64,000 nt of DNA from Heterocephalus glaber (GCF_000247695.1 NW_004624865.1:1748329-1812328), one strand, 5' to 3'. Counted from the first letter of the stretch, positions 23,171-34,879 are shown. Numbers and translations: made by a program. The notes: a model not told the origin generated them from the letters alone.

Positions 23171-24504
23171 CATGAGTGTTATGGTAAATACTACAATGCT
23201 CAAATTTATTTGGGATATGTTGGGTTAGAAAAGTAAAATAAATTTTTAAAAAACTATCAATTTATATTTCTGTTAAAGAATCCTCAAATCAGCTTTATAT
23301 AATCTCATATCCTGCTACTATGCTGAATTCTTGTGTCAGATATGAATTTTATGATAGAGTTGTATCTACAAATAGGGATAATTTGACCCCTCCCCATCCT
23401 ATGTGTATTCCTTTTATTTCTTCATTTGATCTTAGAATAACACTTAATTATATTAAATTTCAAAATGCAAGGCAGCGAATCTTTAGAAATTTTCCACCAT
23501 TATGGATTAAAGTGATTTTTGTCTAAAAGTTGTGTTTTGATAATCATAAGCAGTTATTTGTAAAATATTTGTAAGAAGACATTTTAAATAAATATAAATC
23601 AATAGCTTAAAATAACATTGACAAGGAGAATTACATTTGTTTCCAATATTTACGCAAAATTGCTACTGAAGTGTTCTAGCTTATAATAGAAATGAGTTTT
23701 GTAATTTTCTCATTGAAATAGAGAGCACACAATTACTTATAACATGTCATGTTAGAAGCTGCTTTGATTTAAAGATCATGAAAATAAACAACATATTTTC
23801 CCAGATACACTGATTGCTTCTGAATATAAATATGGGTAAATGCTCTTTCCCATCAGTGAAACATCTTCAAAGTTTGCAACTATATACTGCTGTGGGAATA
23901 GTGTGCAAAATATTCCTTAAATACTCACCTGCCAAGAACACTCTTTGGTGGGCAGTTGCTAATTAATTAATACAGGATTTAAAAAGACATTGTCCCTGAA
24001 GACTGTGTAATTAGGCATTTATAAGTGGAGCCCACCCTTGACTCTAGCAGGCAAGCTCCATGGGGACAGGGCAGGGCAGGACCCAGGACTAATCTAATAC
24101 TTCCCCATGTCTGTAGATCCCAGTGAAAGCCTCTAAGAGGGAGGCTTGCTAATTGAACTACATCAAATCAAATTAAAGTGAATTTAATGAAATTGAAGTG
24201 GTTTAAATTAAAATAAAATGCACTCTTTAAATCGTTTGTAGTAGGCTTAGAATTAGCCTTATATAATTATATCATGTGGACGCTATCAAATCTGCCCTCC
24301 CTCTTCTATAATGCCTCTCTCGTCTACTCTTCCTATGAAACATTCTGATAATCGACATGGGAATTGGAAGAGGGTTTGAGTAGATTTAAAAATGAAAGCA
24401 AAAAAAAAAAAAGCCCAATCGGATTTGCAAAACTTTCTCATGTGGCTCAGGGACAAGAGCAGAGAACAAAAATTACAAAGACTTTGGTTGTCATCCAAAG
24501 TCTG
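23171..24504. other. Unassigned AT-rich non-coding sequence
   Basis: No repeat or exon was identified. The composition is strongly AT-rich. Confidence 0.35.
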
Positions 24505-24645
24505 GAGTTAAGAGTTGTGCAACCTGAGCAATGTATTTAGCATTCTGAGCTCCAGGTCCCTCTTTCCTAAGCTGAGGGAACATCTTACCCTCTGGGTGCT
24601 GGGAGAGTTAAAATGAACAATGCACAGGAAATTTCAAGCGCATGA
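24505..24645 (+). repeat. MIR SINE, degenerate
   Basis: The order is MIR-like: GTCTGGAGTTAAGAGTTGTG, CAACCTGAGCAATGTATTTA, CTCCAGGTCCCTCTTTCCTA, then GAGAGTTAAAATGAACAATG. Confidence 0.5.
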
Positions 24646-27029
24646 TGTCTGAAGGTCAGTCTACTCTTGCTTCCCTGTAGCATCCACCAGCACAAAGGTC
24701 ACCACACTGATGCAGATGTTTGGGGTCACCTCTGTGTCCCCAGCCTCTCTGGACTTTGATGCCTTCTGTGACCTGATCTTGTTCCTCACAGAGCTGGTGT
24801 CCTGTTGTTCAGTCTCTAGGAGTCTCTTGCTAAAAACACTCGCCCAGAGATATAAGTCAAAATTTGAGAAGTTTTCCAAAGCCCACATGTATAACCTCTT
24901 CCAGCCCCAAATGCTTCACACACAACTTGATGATTTCTTTTACAAAACTATACACTTTTAATTTACCAGAGGAAATTTATTGTAACTGAGCTAAATTTCC
25001 CATTGTTTCTCAAGAGCATTTAAAGTGGAGGTTGAAACACATATTAGTGAAAGACTTTTCACATTTAAGACAAGATCTTTGGGGCAAATTGTCATGACAG
25101 CCTAAATAACAACAGAGTGGATCTCCCACCCATTTTTTTTTTAACTCAGTAATGAGTAGAAAATTTCATTCTGGGATATGGGTATGATGACAGACCATGG
25201 GCATATTTGTGCAGGCCAAGAAGACAGGCCCAAATGAGGAAGATTACAGAAGTTGTTCTGCAGTACTTAATTTTGACTACAAAGGTCTGTAAGGGTGGTT
25301 TGAGTCCATAGATGCATAGGCATTCATTGAGCAGGCATCTTTGCAGAAGGATACAACTTTGTGTAAGATTGCAAGGTGTGGCTCTAAGAGTCTTTGTAAT
25401 AGTTTTGTTAATAGGCATATGTGCACCAGGGCTCCTTCTTTGTACCCTCCTAACTCCGCCTTGTTAGGGTTTCACATGAGTGACTCCATTTTGATTTCGA
25501 CAGCTTTCACTGTCAACAAATTCTAAGTCCAGTTCCCTCACGCACATTCCAAGAAGATATTTAGTTCGGGAGGGAAATGAGGCTGCCTAGTGTCAGAAGC
25601 CCATATTCTCTGGCTGTCCTATGACTCTGGAGGGCTTCCTGGTTCTATCCCCACACAGCCTGGTTGCTGGATGGATTTCTGGCTTCATTGCTTGGTCCTG
25701 TTAAACTCGCTGCCCAGTCCTCCCACACTGTCAGAATCTGCTGAGTGGCTCCCCTCTGCTCTTGGTGGGTCTTCACAGTCACTTCCTCAGCTGGGTTCCA
25801 ACAGAGAAGGTCCACCCAGCAACCTCACTACGAGTCACAGCTCTTCTGTTCTACCCAGTGGGATCATGTGAGGACTTCTGGAGTTTCTTCATGCCATTTG
25901 GAGCCAAGCCTGGCAGTTATTATCTCTGTTTTTTTCCCTGGCTGATCGCTTTTGTTATATTTGAGTTTTGCTAAGCAACAGTAAAGGTCCACCCAATGGA
26001 CAAAAGACTTCTTTGTTCTTCCCTTTCTCTCTCTAGTTGCCCAAGGTTAATATTTTTCTTGTTGCTTTCTTTACCCTTTGAAAACCAGACTAGAATCTCA
26101 GGTTTTGTCCTGATCTTCCTTTCTCTCTTCTCTGAAGATAAAAGGGTTTTTGTGTGTATTCTCTGTCTAATAGGAACTCTGACCAATTGTTTTTAATCCT
26201 TCTCTGTTGTTCAAGGTTCTAAGTAGCCCATTCCTTTGCTTCCATAGGAATTATATGCCATTCATGGTTTAATACAAATGGGATGCAGTGAGGGAGTCAT
26301 CTTTTTAATATTTAGCAGAGATATTTCCAAAATTTTTTTGAAATTTAAAATCATAATTCTCATGACATAATTTTGTTTTGTCATAAAGTATTCAGCAAAC
26401 TCTTCTGCAGCCCCAATTTGTTTTTAGTGGGGTTAAGATCAGAGGGGGATTCTCACGAAGATGGAGTAGCCAACAGCACCCTTTCACGAGGAGCAAGCCC
26501 AGGAAAGTTGTGATTATGCTCCCTGAGGAACTCCTCAAACCCTGAGCAAGTTCTAACGAGTGACAGGTAAATGTTAATTTTCCTGCCTTGTGCGGCACCC
26601 TGCCTTCAAGCTCTCACAACTGGGGTCCTTTCTTCAGCATAGCCCTGGCCTTGAGTTTAGGATGCAGTGAAACAACTCACGGCCAGAAACCCAGCAGCTT
26701 GGGCTCACTTCATCCTCCATGAAAATATTCTGGAAACTTGTCTCCCTCCATGTCTCAGAGACTCCAGTTCAAGGACAAGGACCCAACATCATCTTTCCAG
26801 TTCCCCCAGGGACGGGCCCTCCCTCACTGAGCCTGAGTCCAGTGGAAAGCCACTGCCAGGTGTTGCAGAGATCCGCCTCTGGCTCTACCTGCCCATGTTG
26901 CTGTGAGATTCACTGCCACTCACTGGGGAGGTGATGAATATGGTGACTGAGACTGTGGGCTGGGAAGACAGCACCACAACCCCAGAACACGTAGACAGCA
27001 GATGCATTGGTTCACAGGCCCACCTTGGC
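24646..27029. other. Unassigned non-coding sequence
   Basis: About 2.4 kb without a nameable repeat or exon. Overlapping ORFs at 24661-24961 and 25590-25974 lack domains. Unique sequence of this kind is where a conserved non-coding element would have to be sought by cross-species alignment. Confidence 0.35.
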
Positions 27030-27165
27030 CTCTTTAGGGTTCAGATGTTTGTCTATAAAATGGATGTAAATATAATTTATATGACAATTATGAAGAATAA
27101 ATGAATTAATGAGTGCAAGGCATTTAGAACATCACTTGACTTGCAATGAGCACTCAGAATTGCCA
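27030..27165 (+). repeat. MIR SINE, 3' half
   Basis: Forward MIR elements are present: TTTGTCTATAAAATGGATGT, then GAATAAATGAATTAATGAGT and a GAGCACTCAGAATTGCCAG tail. Confidence 0.65.
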
Positions 27166-27479
27166 GTTGTGTTTTTCTGGGTCTCTCACACCCCTTACCC
27201 ATGCCGTGTACCTCTGATGACCTGCTACCCGGCTAGCTCTCCAGCCTCTGAAATCTGGTTTTCTAACTTCTTCCTACACCTTTTGATCAAATTCCACATA
27301 CTTCCATGTCAGAAGATTCCCACACCATCAACTGGACCATTAAACAACATTTAATTTTATTGTTTTCAACCAATATGGCCTGAGCTTGTCCTAATCCTGC
27401 CCTGAGGAACTTCACCCTGATAGCCAGATGCCCAGGCATGACAGCTAAGCCTTCCAGAAGGATTGGCTTGTGTAGGGAT

Positions 27480-27712
27480 TGGTAAAACACACTCGTGGGT
27501 GTGTCTGGGTGGTCACAGAGGTGTGACCCTCAGGTCTATATCTGGTCCTCGCTGGCACTGTTCCCCTGCTCTACTTCCAGCCACCATGACCTAAGTAGTT
27601 TTGTTCCACCACACCCTTCTGCTATGGTGTTTTTATCTTGGAGGAGCCAACCATGGACTGAACCCTGAGCCAAACCCTTTCCTCTTTAAGTTGTGGATCC
27701 TGGGTACACTGT
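27480..27712 (+). mobile_element. MaLR-type LTR fragment
   Basis: The 3' signature CCAACCATGGACTGAACCCT, GAGCCAAACCC and CCTCTTTAAGTTGTGG matches MaLR LTR 3' ends. The AATAAA signal is mutated or missing. The left edge is uncertain. Confidence 0.5.
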
Positions 27713-28811
27713 GCCAGATGGTGTATAGAGGGCCATTGATGTGGGTAGCAAATGAATTTACCAATAGATAAGGAACATAGGAAAAACAAAAGTTTATTTT
27801 GATCTCTAAGTACACTGTCAAGCAGGACAGTCATGGTGAGCAACTGGGTGTTTTATAAGGGAATGAAGACATGGGAATGGTCTGAGTTGGCACATGTCCG
27901 TATCTTTGGAATCCATTTTCCAGGGCTGCTCTTTGTTGAGCTGTCAGGAACATTTGTGTTGTAATTTAGGTTGTACCTCAAAGCTGCAAGTCCTGGAGAC
28001 TGCTCACTTAGGCCCCAAAAAGGCTCTTGAGACTTAGAAAAGGGTGTCTGTAAGTTTTAACCTTTTGGGGAAAGATAGAATATTAGCTTAAAAGGAGAAA
28101 AGGATGGTTCTTGTATTGACTTTTATCTGGTACTGTTTTGAGTCCTCAGTAGTGTGGTGCTTTATGATTGTCAGTGCATACCGTGCAGAAGTGTGTTGTC
28201 AAAGATGTTTGGGTGCTGAAAATTTTAAACCTTTTGTAACCATTCAGTCCAAGCAAGGAGAATGCTGGCTAACTCATCAGGTGTAGAAGTTAGGCCCCCC
28301 TACAGTAATGCAATGCACCCATACTTGATTCAGCCCAAGTCCACTGGGCCCCAAATGTACACATTCCCTTCATGTCCCCAAAATCTCCCGCAGTGGGGAT
28401 TCAGTGCACATCTTCCCTGAAGACCTAGGGAGTTGGTAGGAGGCCAAGCAGATGAACTTCAGGGCAAAAGGCAAAAACAGCATCAAGAGGCTATTGCAAA
28501 AGCCACTAATGAGAATATAGTAGGAGAAGTTCCCCTTTGTCCTGGTTACAGAGCTTTCCAGTTCACAAAGTACAAGGCTGTCTCATTTATCTCCCAGAGA
28601 GACAGTGAAAGGACAGAATGTGCTTGAATGACTGGGGCAGTGCTTGTCATCATTCCTGCAGATAGGAGCCCTTTGAAAACAGCTGATGAACCCTCCGAAG
28701 GGTTCGAGAGTAGCCCACACATCTGCCCCCAGCTTCCCAGCTCTTGCGGATGAATTAATTCCAGTGGCTTTCTGGCCATGCAAATACTCTATCCTGTTCT
28801 CCACTTATATA
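27713..28811. other. Unassigned non-coding sequence
   Basis: Nothing recognisable before the assembly gap. The ORF that crosses the gap (28686-29168) is an artefact of translating N bases. Confidence 0.4.
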
Positions 28812-28911
28812 NNNNNNNNNNNNNNNNNNNNNNNNNNNNNNNNNNNNNNNNNNNNNNNNNNNNNNNNNNNNNNNNNNNNNNNNNNNNNNNNNNNNNNNNN
28901 NNNNNNNNNNN
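28812..28911. other. Assembly gap (100 N)
   Basis: Exactly 100 N bases, bordered by ATATA on the left and ATATATA on the right. The round length suggests a gap of unknown true size, most likely a (TA)n microsatellite that was not assembled. Confidence 0.98.
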
Positions 28912-28935
28912 ATATATATTTTTTTTTTTTTTTTT

Positions 28936-29012
28936 GGTACTGGAGATTGAACTCAGGACCTTGCGCTTGTGAGGCAGGCAGTGGCAACACAGAGCTAAAT
29001 CCCCGGCCCTGC
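28936..29012 (-). mobile_element. ID SINE
   Basis: On the minus strand: CCGGGGATTTAGCTCTGTG (A box) and a B-box region followed by a poly-A tail, seen as the T run at 28920-28935. The tail abuts the TA repeat and gap. Confidence 0.9.
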
Positions 29013-29794
29013 ACTGATAATTTTTGCCTGTGGAATTCAGTCTCTGCTTTCCTGACTCATCTTTTCAGCGTGGCAGCTTCCATTTCAAACTTTCCTAGAG
29101 TGGACACTGGTTTCCTTGAACTGAATTTCTACAATAACCCTTGCTTCCTTACATCACAAAGACCTTGATATGAAACCTTCCCCTTCAATGTGATTGTTTA
29201 CACTGGTGGTGGATGGACCCAAGGTGATTTCATTGCTCACCATTTTCTGCTTATGCTTTTTACAAAACCTGCTCTTAAATGTGGACGGGATCCTTGAGTT
29301 ATTTCTGCAAGTCAATAATCTACAATAAAATATGATGGAGGAAGTTTGCCAATGGAATTAAGGCCTCAAATGAGTTGGTTCTGAGTTAACATAAAGTGAG
29401 CATCTTCTGGTTCAGTTTGATGAAGGTGAAAAATTCTAAAAGAGGGACTGGGCCCCGTGTGATGGAAGAACCTGTCCTTGCTGGCTTGGCAGTGAGAGTG
29501 GCCACACCAAGGAACCCACAGTCCAGGAACTAGGGGAGACCTTGGGGTCCAAAATTGGCCTCCAGCCAGCAAGGCTGAGGTCAACCTTCACACAGCCACA
29601 GCGAGAATAATGCTTCCGGCAACCTGAATGAGCTTCGCAAAGCATTCTTCCACAGTGGATCCCTCAGGCGAGAAGTGTCTTGCTGACAGACACCTTCGCT
29701 ACTGCGGTGAAGGATCCAGGTGAGCTGTGCGTCGAGACTTGGTCCCCAGAAACTGGCCACGGCAATATCAGCCAATCATCCATATTGTGATCAT
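29013..29794. other. Unassigned non-coding sequence
   Basis: Short overlapping ORFs on the minus strand (29366-29775) have no recognisable domain. Confidence 0.4.
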
Positions 29795-30312
29795 GCATTT
29801 TCCTAGATGTTTTCCTAAAGTGTTAAAGACATCATATTCTGGTGACCCATGCATACCCATATTCATAGCAGCATAAATCATAATGCTTAAACCTTGGAAG
29901 TGGGCCCTATGTCCATCCAAAGATGAATGGATAAAGAAAATGTGGTATTTACACACAATGAAGTATGACTCCGAGATAAAGAAGGATAAACTTGAGTCAT
30001 TTGTAGGAAAATGGATGCAAGTTGAGACCATAATGTTAAGTGAAATAAATCAGACACACCAGCTTAATCATTGCATGGTTTCTCTCATGTGAGAAACCCA
30101 AAGTATAAATACATTAAAGAGCAAAATAAAGAATAGATAATAGGACCTAAGGAGAAAGATGTTTTGCAAAGGGAAAGAGAACATAAAATGGAGGTTGGGG
30201 GAAGGAGGGGAAGGGAAAGGGACATAAAAAGAGTTAAGATGAGCTGTGTACGCGCACCAGTTCTCCATGAGGAATGCAATCATTACGCACTAATAAAAAT
30301 AAAAGTTAAAAA
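29795..30312 (+). mobile_element. L1 LINE, 5'-truncated (ORF2 end plus 3' UTR)
   Basis: The 3' end of ORF2 is visible on the plus strand (protein segment LKPWKWALCPSKDEWIKKMW at 29883 onward). It leads into the 3' UTR with a purine tract (about 30160-30235) and the terminal ATTACGCACTAATAAAAATAAA. Confidence 0.9.
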
Positions 30313-31371
30313 AGTACTGAAAAGGGTTAAAACCCTCAGCAGGACTCTTGCCCAGCAGAAGGCATGTTAAATAAATGCACTGAGAGAAATATCCTGAAAT
30401 ACAAGTAACTCTCCCCATTGGAAAGGGGCTTGGGCCTTGACAATTTGCCACTTTGATGTACAACTTTAGACACAAAGCAGGTGATCTGGAGGATTCCCAA
30501 GGAATAGCATGTCCTGAGAAATGCATTTGTGCAATAGCTACATTCACTAACTCAAATACTTCCCATGTTTCCAGTCCCCTGTGAACACTCCCCTGACCAC
30601 AGGATTCTTTTAAAAATTTCCCCACTGTCTCTCTTGACGGTGTACTCCAGTCTAGATATACCCTGGTCTTTGTCTTATTCCAATCTTGGTCAATTCTTTT
30701 ATTGTCCACCTTCTGGCAGGGAACATATCACACTTGTTTGTAAAAAAGTGTTTGATACAGTTATTCCAAAGTATCCGGTACAAAGTTACACCAAATTGAA
30801 ACAAGCACAGTAATAAGTCTTGGGGGTGGGTAACAAGCCTTAGGGTAGTAATAATAAAAACACATAACATAAAGTAACAGAATAAAAACAGGATCTAAAT
30901 GAAATATAGAATGGTTAGTTTAATGAAATCCTATTGAGTTTTAGAACATTTGCTGCTTTCCTTTAGTCCCCCATGCCTTCCCAGAGAGCATGACCACAGG
31001 CAGCCTTCAGAGACACAGGCTGGAGAGTTCACTCCCAGTAGAATCCTGCTGACCTGTAGGGATTTAATAGGGTGCATAAGTGTGCAGAGGATACCCGGGC
31101 ACTGGGCAGCTGTACAGCCCAGGGAAAAACTGGAAGGGGAACACTTGCAAAATGGCAAAAACAGTGGGAAAATATCACTCCAAAGCCCACTTTGCCTCTG
31201 TACACACTGAAAAAACAAACACACACAACAATGCAGAGCCTATCTTCCTTTAGCTGCTGTCACTATTCTCTTGCTCAGCAGCTTCAGCAGCTATGGCAAG
31301 TAAGGCACGGATATAGGCTGACTGTGGCTGGCATTTTTGGGTCTCTAGGTTTCAAGGCTCATTATTTTCTG
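30313..31371. other. Unassigned non-coding sequence
   Basis: No repeat or exon was named. ORFs of 82-139 codons at 30290-31224 overlap on both strands and lack domains. Confidence 0.4.
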
Positions 31372-31524
31372 GCTAGATCTTATTTTGGGGGAAACATAGT
31401 CCCAGCACTCTGGGAGGCTGAGGCAGGATTGTGAGTGTGAGCTTGCACTGAGTAACTTTGTAAGACCCTGATCTCAAAAATTAAAAGGCAGGCCTGGAGC
31501 TGCAGGTCAGTGCAAAGGCCTGGG

Positions 31525-31582
<58 letters not shown>

Positions 31583-31615
31583 GAGAGAATAAATTAGAAA
31601 CTCAGGTCTGGAGAT
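31372..31615 (+). mobile_element. Composite B1-dID SINE with perfect 13-bp target-site duplication
   Basis: The B1 unit (CCCAGCACTCTGGGAGGCTG) is followed by a short A-rich joint and an ID-like unit (GTCAGTGCAAAGGCCTGGG), then a long (GA)n tail (31529-31588). Direct repeats TCATTATTTTCTG at 31359-31371 and 31616-31628 are identical. The sequence left of the B1 core is diverged. Confidence 0.85.
31529..31588. repeat. (GA)n microsatellite inside the SINE tail
   Basis: GA dinucleotides with one GGG interruption lie between the SINE body and its right target duplication, so the repeat grew from the SINE tail. Confidence 0.95.
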
Positions 31616-31628
31616 TCATTATTTTCTG

Positions 31629-32377
31629 TAAGGTCGTGATTGAAATTAAAAAAAATTAAAACAAGTGTATTTTAGGTGTCACTGGCCAATCCAATGCTCC
31701 CTCCGTGCCTCCGGGACAGAGTTGCGAGCAGCAGGAGAGCAGAGGGTGCTGGTGCAAAGGTCCCTATCTACACTGTGCATGTGCACTCGCCACAGACACA
31801 GAGCTCCGTGCAGGGAGGAACGCGGTGTTCTCCAAGTTTCCAGAGAAATTCAGGCAGCTTTACCTCAAATAATATCCAAAGCAATCCATGCCACTGTTAT
31901 CTTGTTGACTTAGAATCTCCTTCCTTGTGCTCAGGGTATGCGTTCAAACTGTTTTTAATGGGTGACAGCTGTCATTGCTCCTGCATGATCTCATTTCTTC
32001 CTCTGGGGGCAGAGCAGTGAAGAGCAAAGTGGGAAACCCACTGCAAGGGCGAAACTTTGTGACTAGACTGATCGTGCCTCACTCTCTCCCGTTTTCTCCT
32101 CCTGAATCGGATCTGGATGATCAAGGTCTTAACGTGGCTCACAGAGCCGTCATGATAGAGCAGCTCCTGCTGCTGACACAGAAACTATTGGCAGGAGGTG
32201 ACGGAGCTTTGGGCAGGGATGCTACTTAGAATTTGAGAGAGAAGCTCAGCTTTTGTGTGTTAGCATCTTGAATTTCTGTGCATGGTCTTATTTGAAGAAA
32301 ATATTCTACAAAACAGAAACACAAAATGTCCCAGAAGATTGGAAAAGTACCATGTTCACCCATATCTAATTGATTTC
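31629..32377. other. Unassigned non-coding sequence
   Basis: No repeat or exon was recognised; ORFs of 82-114 codons at 31665-32020 overlap each other in different frames. Confidence 0.4.
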
Positions 32378-32414
32378 TGTGTGTGTGTGTGTGTGTGTGC
32401 GCGCACATGTGTGC
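32378..32414. repeat. (TG)n/(GC)n alternating purine-pyrimidine tract
   Basis: An uninterrupted 37-bp alternation of pyrimidine and purine (TG repeats, then GCGCGCAC, then ATGTGTGC), a typical left-handed Z-DNA-prone sequence. Confidence 0.9.
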
Positions 32415-32417
32415 TGC

Positions 32418-32568
32418 TATTAGAGATCAAGCCCCAAGACTATGCACTAAGGTGCACATGTTTTATTTTGAGACAAGGTCTTGCTAAATTACTAAATCAC
32501 CTAGCCTGGGCTCAAACATGCAATCCTTCTGCCACTTGCCAGAGTGCTGGGATTACAGACATTTTACC
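32418..32568 (-). mobile_element. Composite B1-dID SINE
   Basis: The reverse strand shows the ID-like unit (inverse of AGAGATCAAGCCCCAAGACT) and the B1 unit (inverse of TTTGAGACAAGGTCTTGCTA, ending CAGAGTGCTGGGATTACAGA). Confidence 0.85.
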
Positions 32569-33329
32569 TAATTTTTTATCATCTTCTTGCAAATTTGATT
32601 CACGACTTTAATGGCAGGAAATCTGCTTACTGAAGCAGAAAGCTGAGATTTTGATGGGCTATGTATGGTATATAAAGGAGTCATACCTAAAACGAAGTGA
32701 TAAAAACCTTAAAATTAAAAACACGAGCAGAAGGAAAACAGGGATTATAACTTTGACAATACAAAAAAGTGTAAGCTTGAATAGAAAATTGCTCAATAGA
32801 ATTCCATTTAGTAAAACTAAAAACATATCTTTTATTTTATTGGCCATGATTTTATTTACTTGATATTTTTGAAAGAGCAATAACTTAGAACAGGAAATAG
32901 GACTATGTGTGTGCAACTGACACAGACATAAAACTCAGTACTACTTCACTTGTCCAGACAAAGCAAGAATTTCTTTTACCTCTAACACTTTGTAGAGCAA
33001 CCTATGGCAATGTTAATGTTTTTTCTACATTTTCTTCCTCTTTTTGTTTCTTTGATCAGTCTGATTCTAGATCTACTTTCTGGAATGAGTCTAAATTATT
33101 CTTATCAACTGCCACAGAGTATTTCTATGGTCATCTGGGGAATACCTTGGGATGGTAGCATAGTTTGACATCTTCATTTTTGTAGTATATACATGAAAGT
33201 ATGTGTTTGCCAAAACTTACGGACCTCTCTACTAAAATAGGTGAATTATACTGTAAGGAAACTGTATCTGTCAGATGATATAATCTTTTGCTTTATACAG
33301 AAAAAATACAATTTTGAATTCATCTAAAT
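32569..33329. other. Unassigned AT-rich non-coding sequence
   Basis: No gene or clear repeat; parts may be old L1 but I could not align them. Confidence 0.35.
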
Positions 33330-33490
33330 TAAGAACTGTTGTGTTGCAAATCTTATCGTCCAGAAAGTGGAGAAACCCACAGAATGAGAAAAATTATTTA
33401 TAAATCATAAATAGTAAACTATATCCTGAGTGCATAAAGAATGTTTACAACTCAACAATACTAAGATAATCTAATTTAAAAATACAATAT

Positions 33491-33595
33491 AGGGCCGGGG
33501 ATTTAGCTCAGTGGTTTCGTTGCCTGCTGCGCAAGCGCAAGGACCCGAGTTCGATCCCCGGTACCAAAAATAAATAAATAAATAAATAAATAAAT
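33491..33595 (+). mobile_element. Young ID SINE with (AAAT)n tail and target-site duplication
   Basis: The body (33491-33567) keeps a consensus-like A box TAGCTCAGTGG and B box GAGTTCGATCC, and the tail is an (AAAT)n array. A 13-bp target duplication (33478-33490 and 33596-33608, AAAAATACA-TAT, one mismatch) marks the ends. Low decay suggests it is the youngest SINE in the window. Confidence 0.93.
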
Positions 33596-33898
33596 AAAAA
33601 TACAGTATGTGAAAGGACCGTTCTCCAATGATAACAAAAGGATAATGGTACACAAAATAAATGAATGCAAGCAGGCTTAGGGAAATTCAAATCAATGCCA
33701 CAATGGCACAGCCAAGGTTGTCTATGTTAACACAAACAAAAATCAAAAAATACAATGTTGACAACAAGGTGAAGAAAATGGATCATTCATATTTAGTTCA
33801 CTGAAATGCAGAATGATGAAGTCACTACTTCAAGAAACAGTTTGGCACTTCTTCAAAATATTAAATAAAGAGTTATATTAATGGAAATTAATGTACGT

Positions 33899-33922
33899 AC
33901 ACACACACACACACACACACAC
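33899..33922. repeat. (AC)n microsatellite
   Basis: A short AC dinucleotide array lies inside the ancient L1. Confidence 0.9.
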
Positions 33923-34112
33923 AAACAAGCACATGGGTGTCAGTTTAATAGTGTTATTCATATCAGCCAAAAAGTGGAAATAACCCAAATATCTAACAAC
34001 TGATAAATGAGTAAATAAAATATGACATTTTCAATACAATGAGATATCATTCAGTAACACCTAGGAATGAAGTCTACATATGAGACAGATAGATAGATAG
34101 ATTAAGTATTAC

Positions 34113-34532
34113 TTCTTATATCTATATGTCCTCTCAAAGCCTCAAGCACTCATATCATAGGTGGGTTTTTTTGAGAGACTGGATCATGATGTATGATGCT
34201 AGATTATGGGTTTGTCATACTGGATTAGTCTACTGATTGGTTTAACATAGTTCTGGGTGTGGGTAATGGGAAGGCCCCCTGGGTGTGGCTGACAACCAAT
34301 GAACTTATTGCCTGAATGGAATAAAAAGGGAAAGGAAAGCTTGCTACTTGCTGCCTCCTGCTCATCCTGCTATGGACTGTTTCTCCTCTGTGATGCCCCT
34401 CTGCCATGCACCCTGCCTTGGAGCCAGCTGACTATGGACTGAAACCTCTACACACTGTGCGCTAAAATAAATCTCCCATCTCTTAACTTGCAAGTGTTGG
34501 GTATTTTGTCCCAGTAATAAGGACAATAATTC
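34113..34532 (+). mobile_element. MaLR-type LTR (solo), inserted in ancient L1
   Basis: The 3' signature GACTATGGACTGAAACCTCT, then GCGCTAAAATAAATC with AATAAA, is present, together with the same central module as the LTR at 20987 (CTGATTGGTTTAACATAGTT, then GGAATAAAAAGGGAAAGG). L1 sequence lies on both sides, so this is a guest. Confidence 0.8.
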
Positions 34533-34539
34533 ATATACC

Positions 34540-34845
34540 ATGGAAATACAGGCTTTAACATAATTAAAGTATTCACAAACCATTACATATTCCATTTTTA
34601 TGAAATATTAGTAATAGTTACATAGAGATAGAAATAGATTAATCCTTGTCAGGGACATTAATGAGGAGTAACTTCTAATGGATACTGAGTTTCATTTAGG
34701 ATTAAGAAAAATATCATAAAATTAGATTGTGGTGATGCATTCACAAACCTGCAAATGTGTTAAAATTCATTGAATTGTAGACTTTAGTGAATTATATGGT
34801 ATGTGAATTATATATGAATAAATTGTTAAAATAACTGTATCTTAA
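34540..34845 (+). mobile_element. Ancient L1 3' UTR (continuation)
   Basis: It matches the old L1 3' end: ATAGAAATAGATTAATCCTTG, TTGTGGTGATGCATTCACA, CATTGAATTGTAGACTTTA, ending TATATGAATAAATTGTTA. It continues the L1 at 33330-34085 across the LTR. Confidence 0.75.
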
Positions 34846-34879
34846 TAAACCTGACTCAAAAGAGAAAATTTAAAACTTC

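Larger units (their letters stand above)
33330..34085 (+). mobile_element. Ancient L1 (ORF2 3' half), interrupted by an ID SINE
   Basis: Plus-strand text follows the eutherian L1 ORF2 order: ACCCACAGAATGAGAAAAAT, ATAAAGAATGTTTACAACTC, AAATTCAAATCAATGCCACA, AAACAGTTTGGCACTTCTTC, then AATGAGTAAATAAAATATGA and ATGAGATATCATTCAGTAAC. It has many stops. The ID at 33491 splits it, and the MaLR LTR at 34113 separates it from its 3' UTR. Confidence 0.8.

Noticed and set aside
28686..29168. 160-codon ORF
   Set aside because: It only exists because 100 N bases were translated as unknown residues across the assembly gap.
33491..33567. tRNA gene
   Set aside because: A and B boxes are present, but the sequence has no complete cloverleaf and carries an A-rich tail and target duplications, so it is a tRNA-derived ID SINE.
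33899..34104. CRISPR-like array from (AC)n and GATA repeats
   Set aside because: These are simple microsatellites without spacers, in a mammalian sequence.
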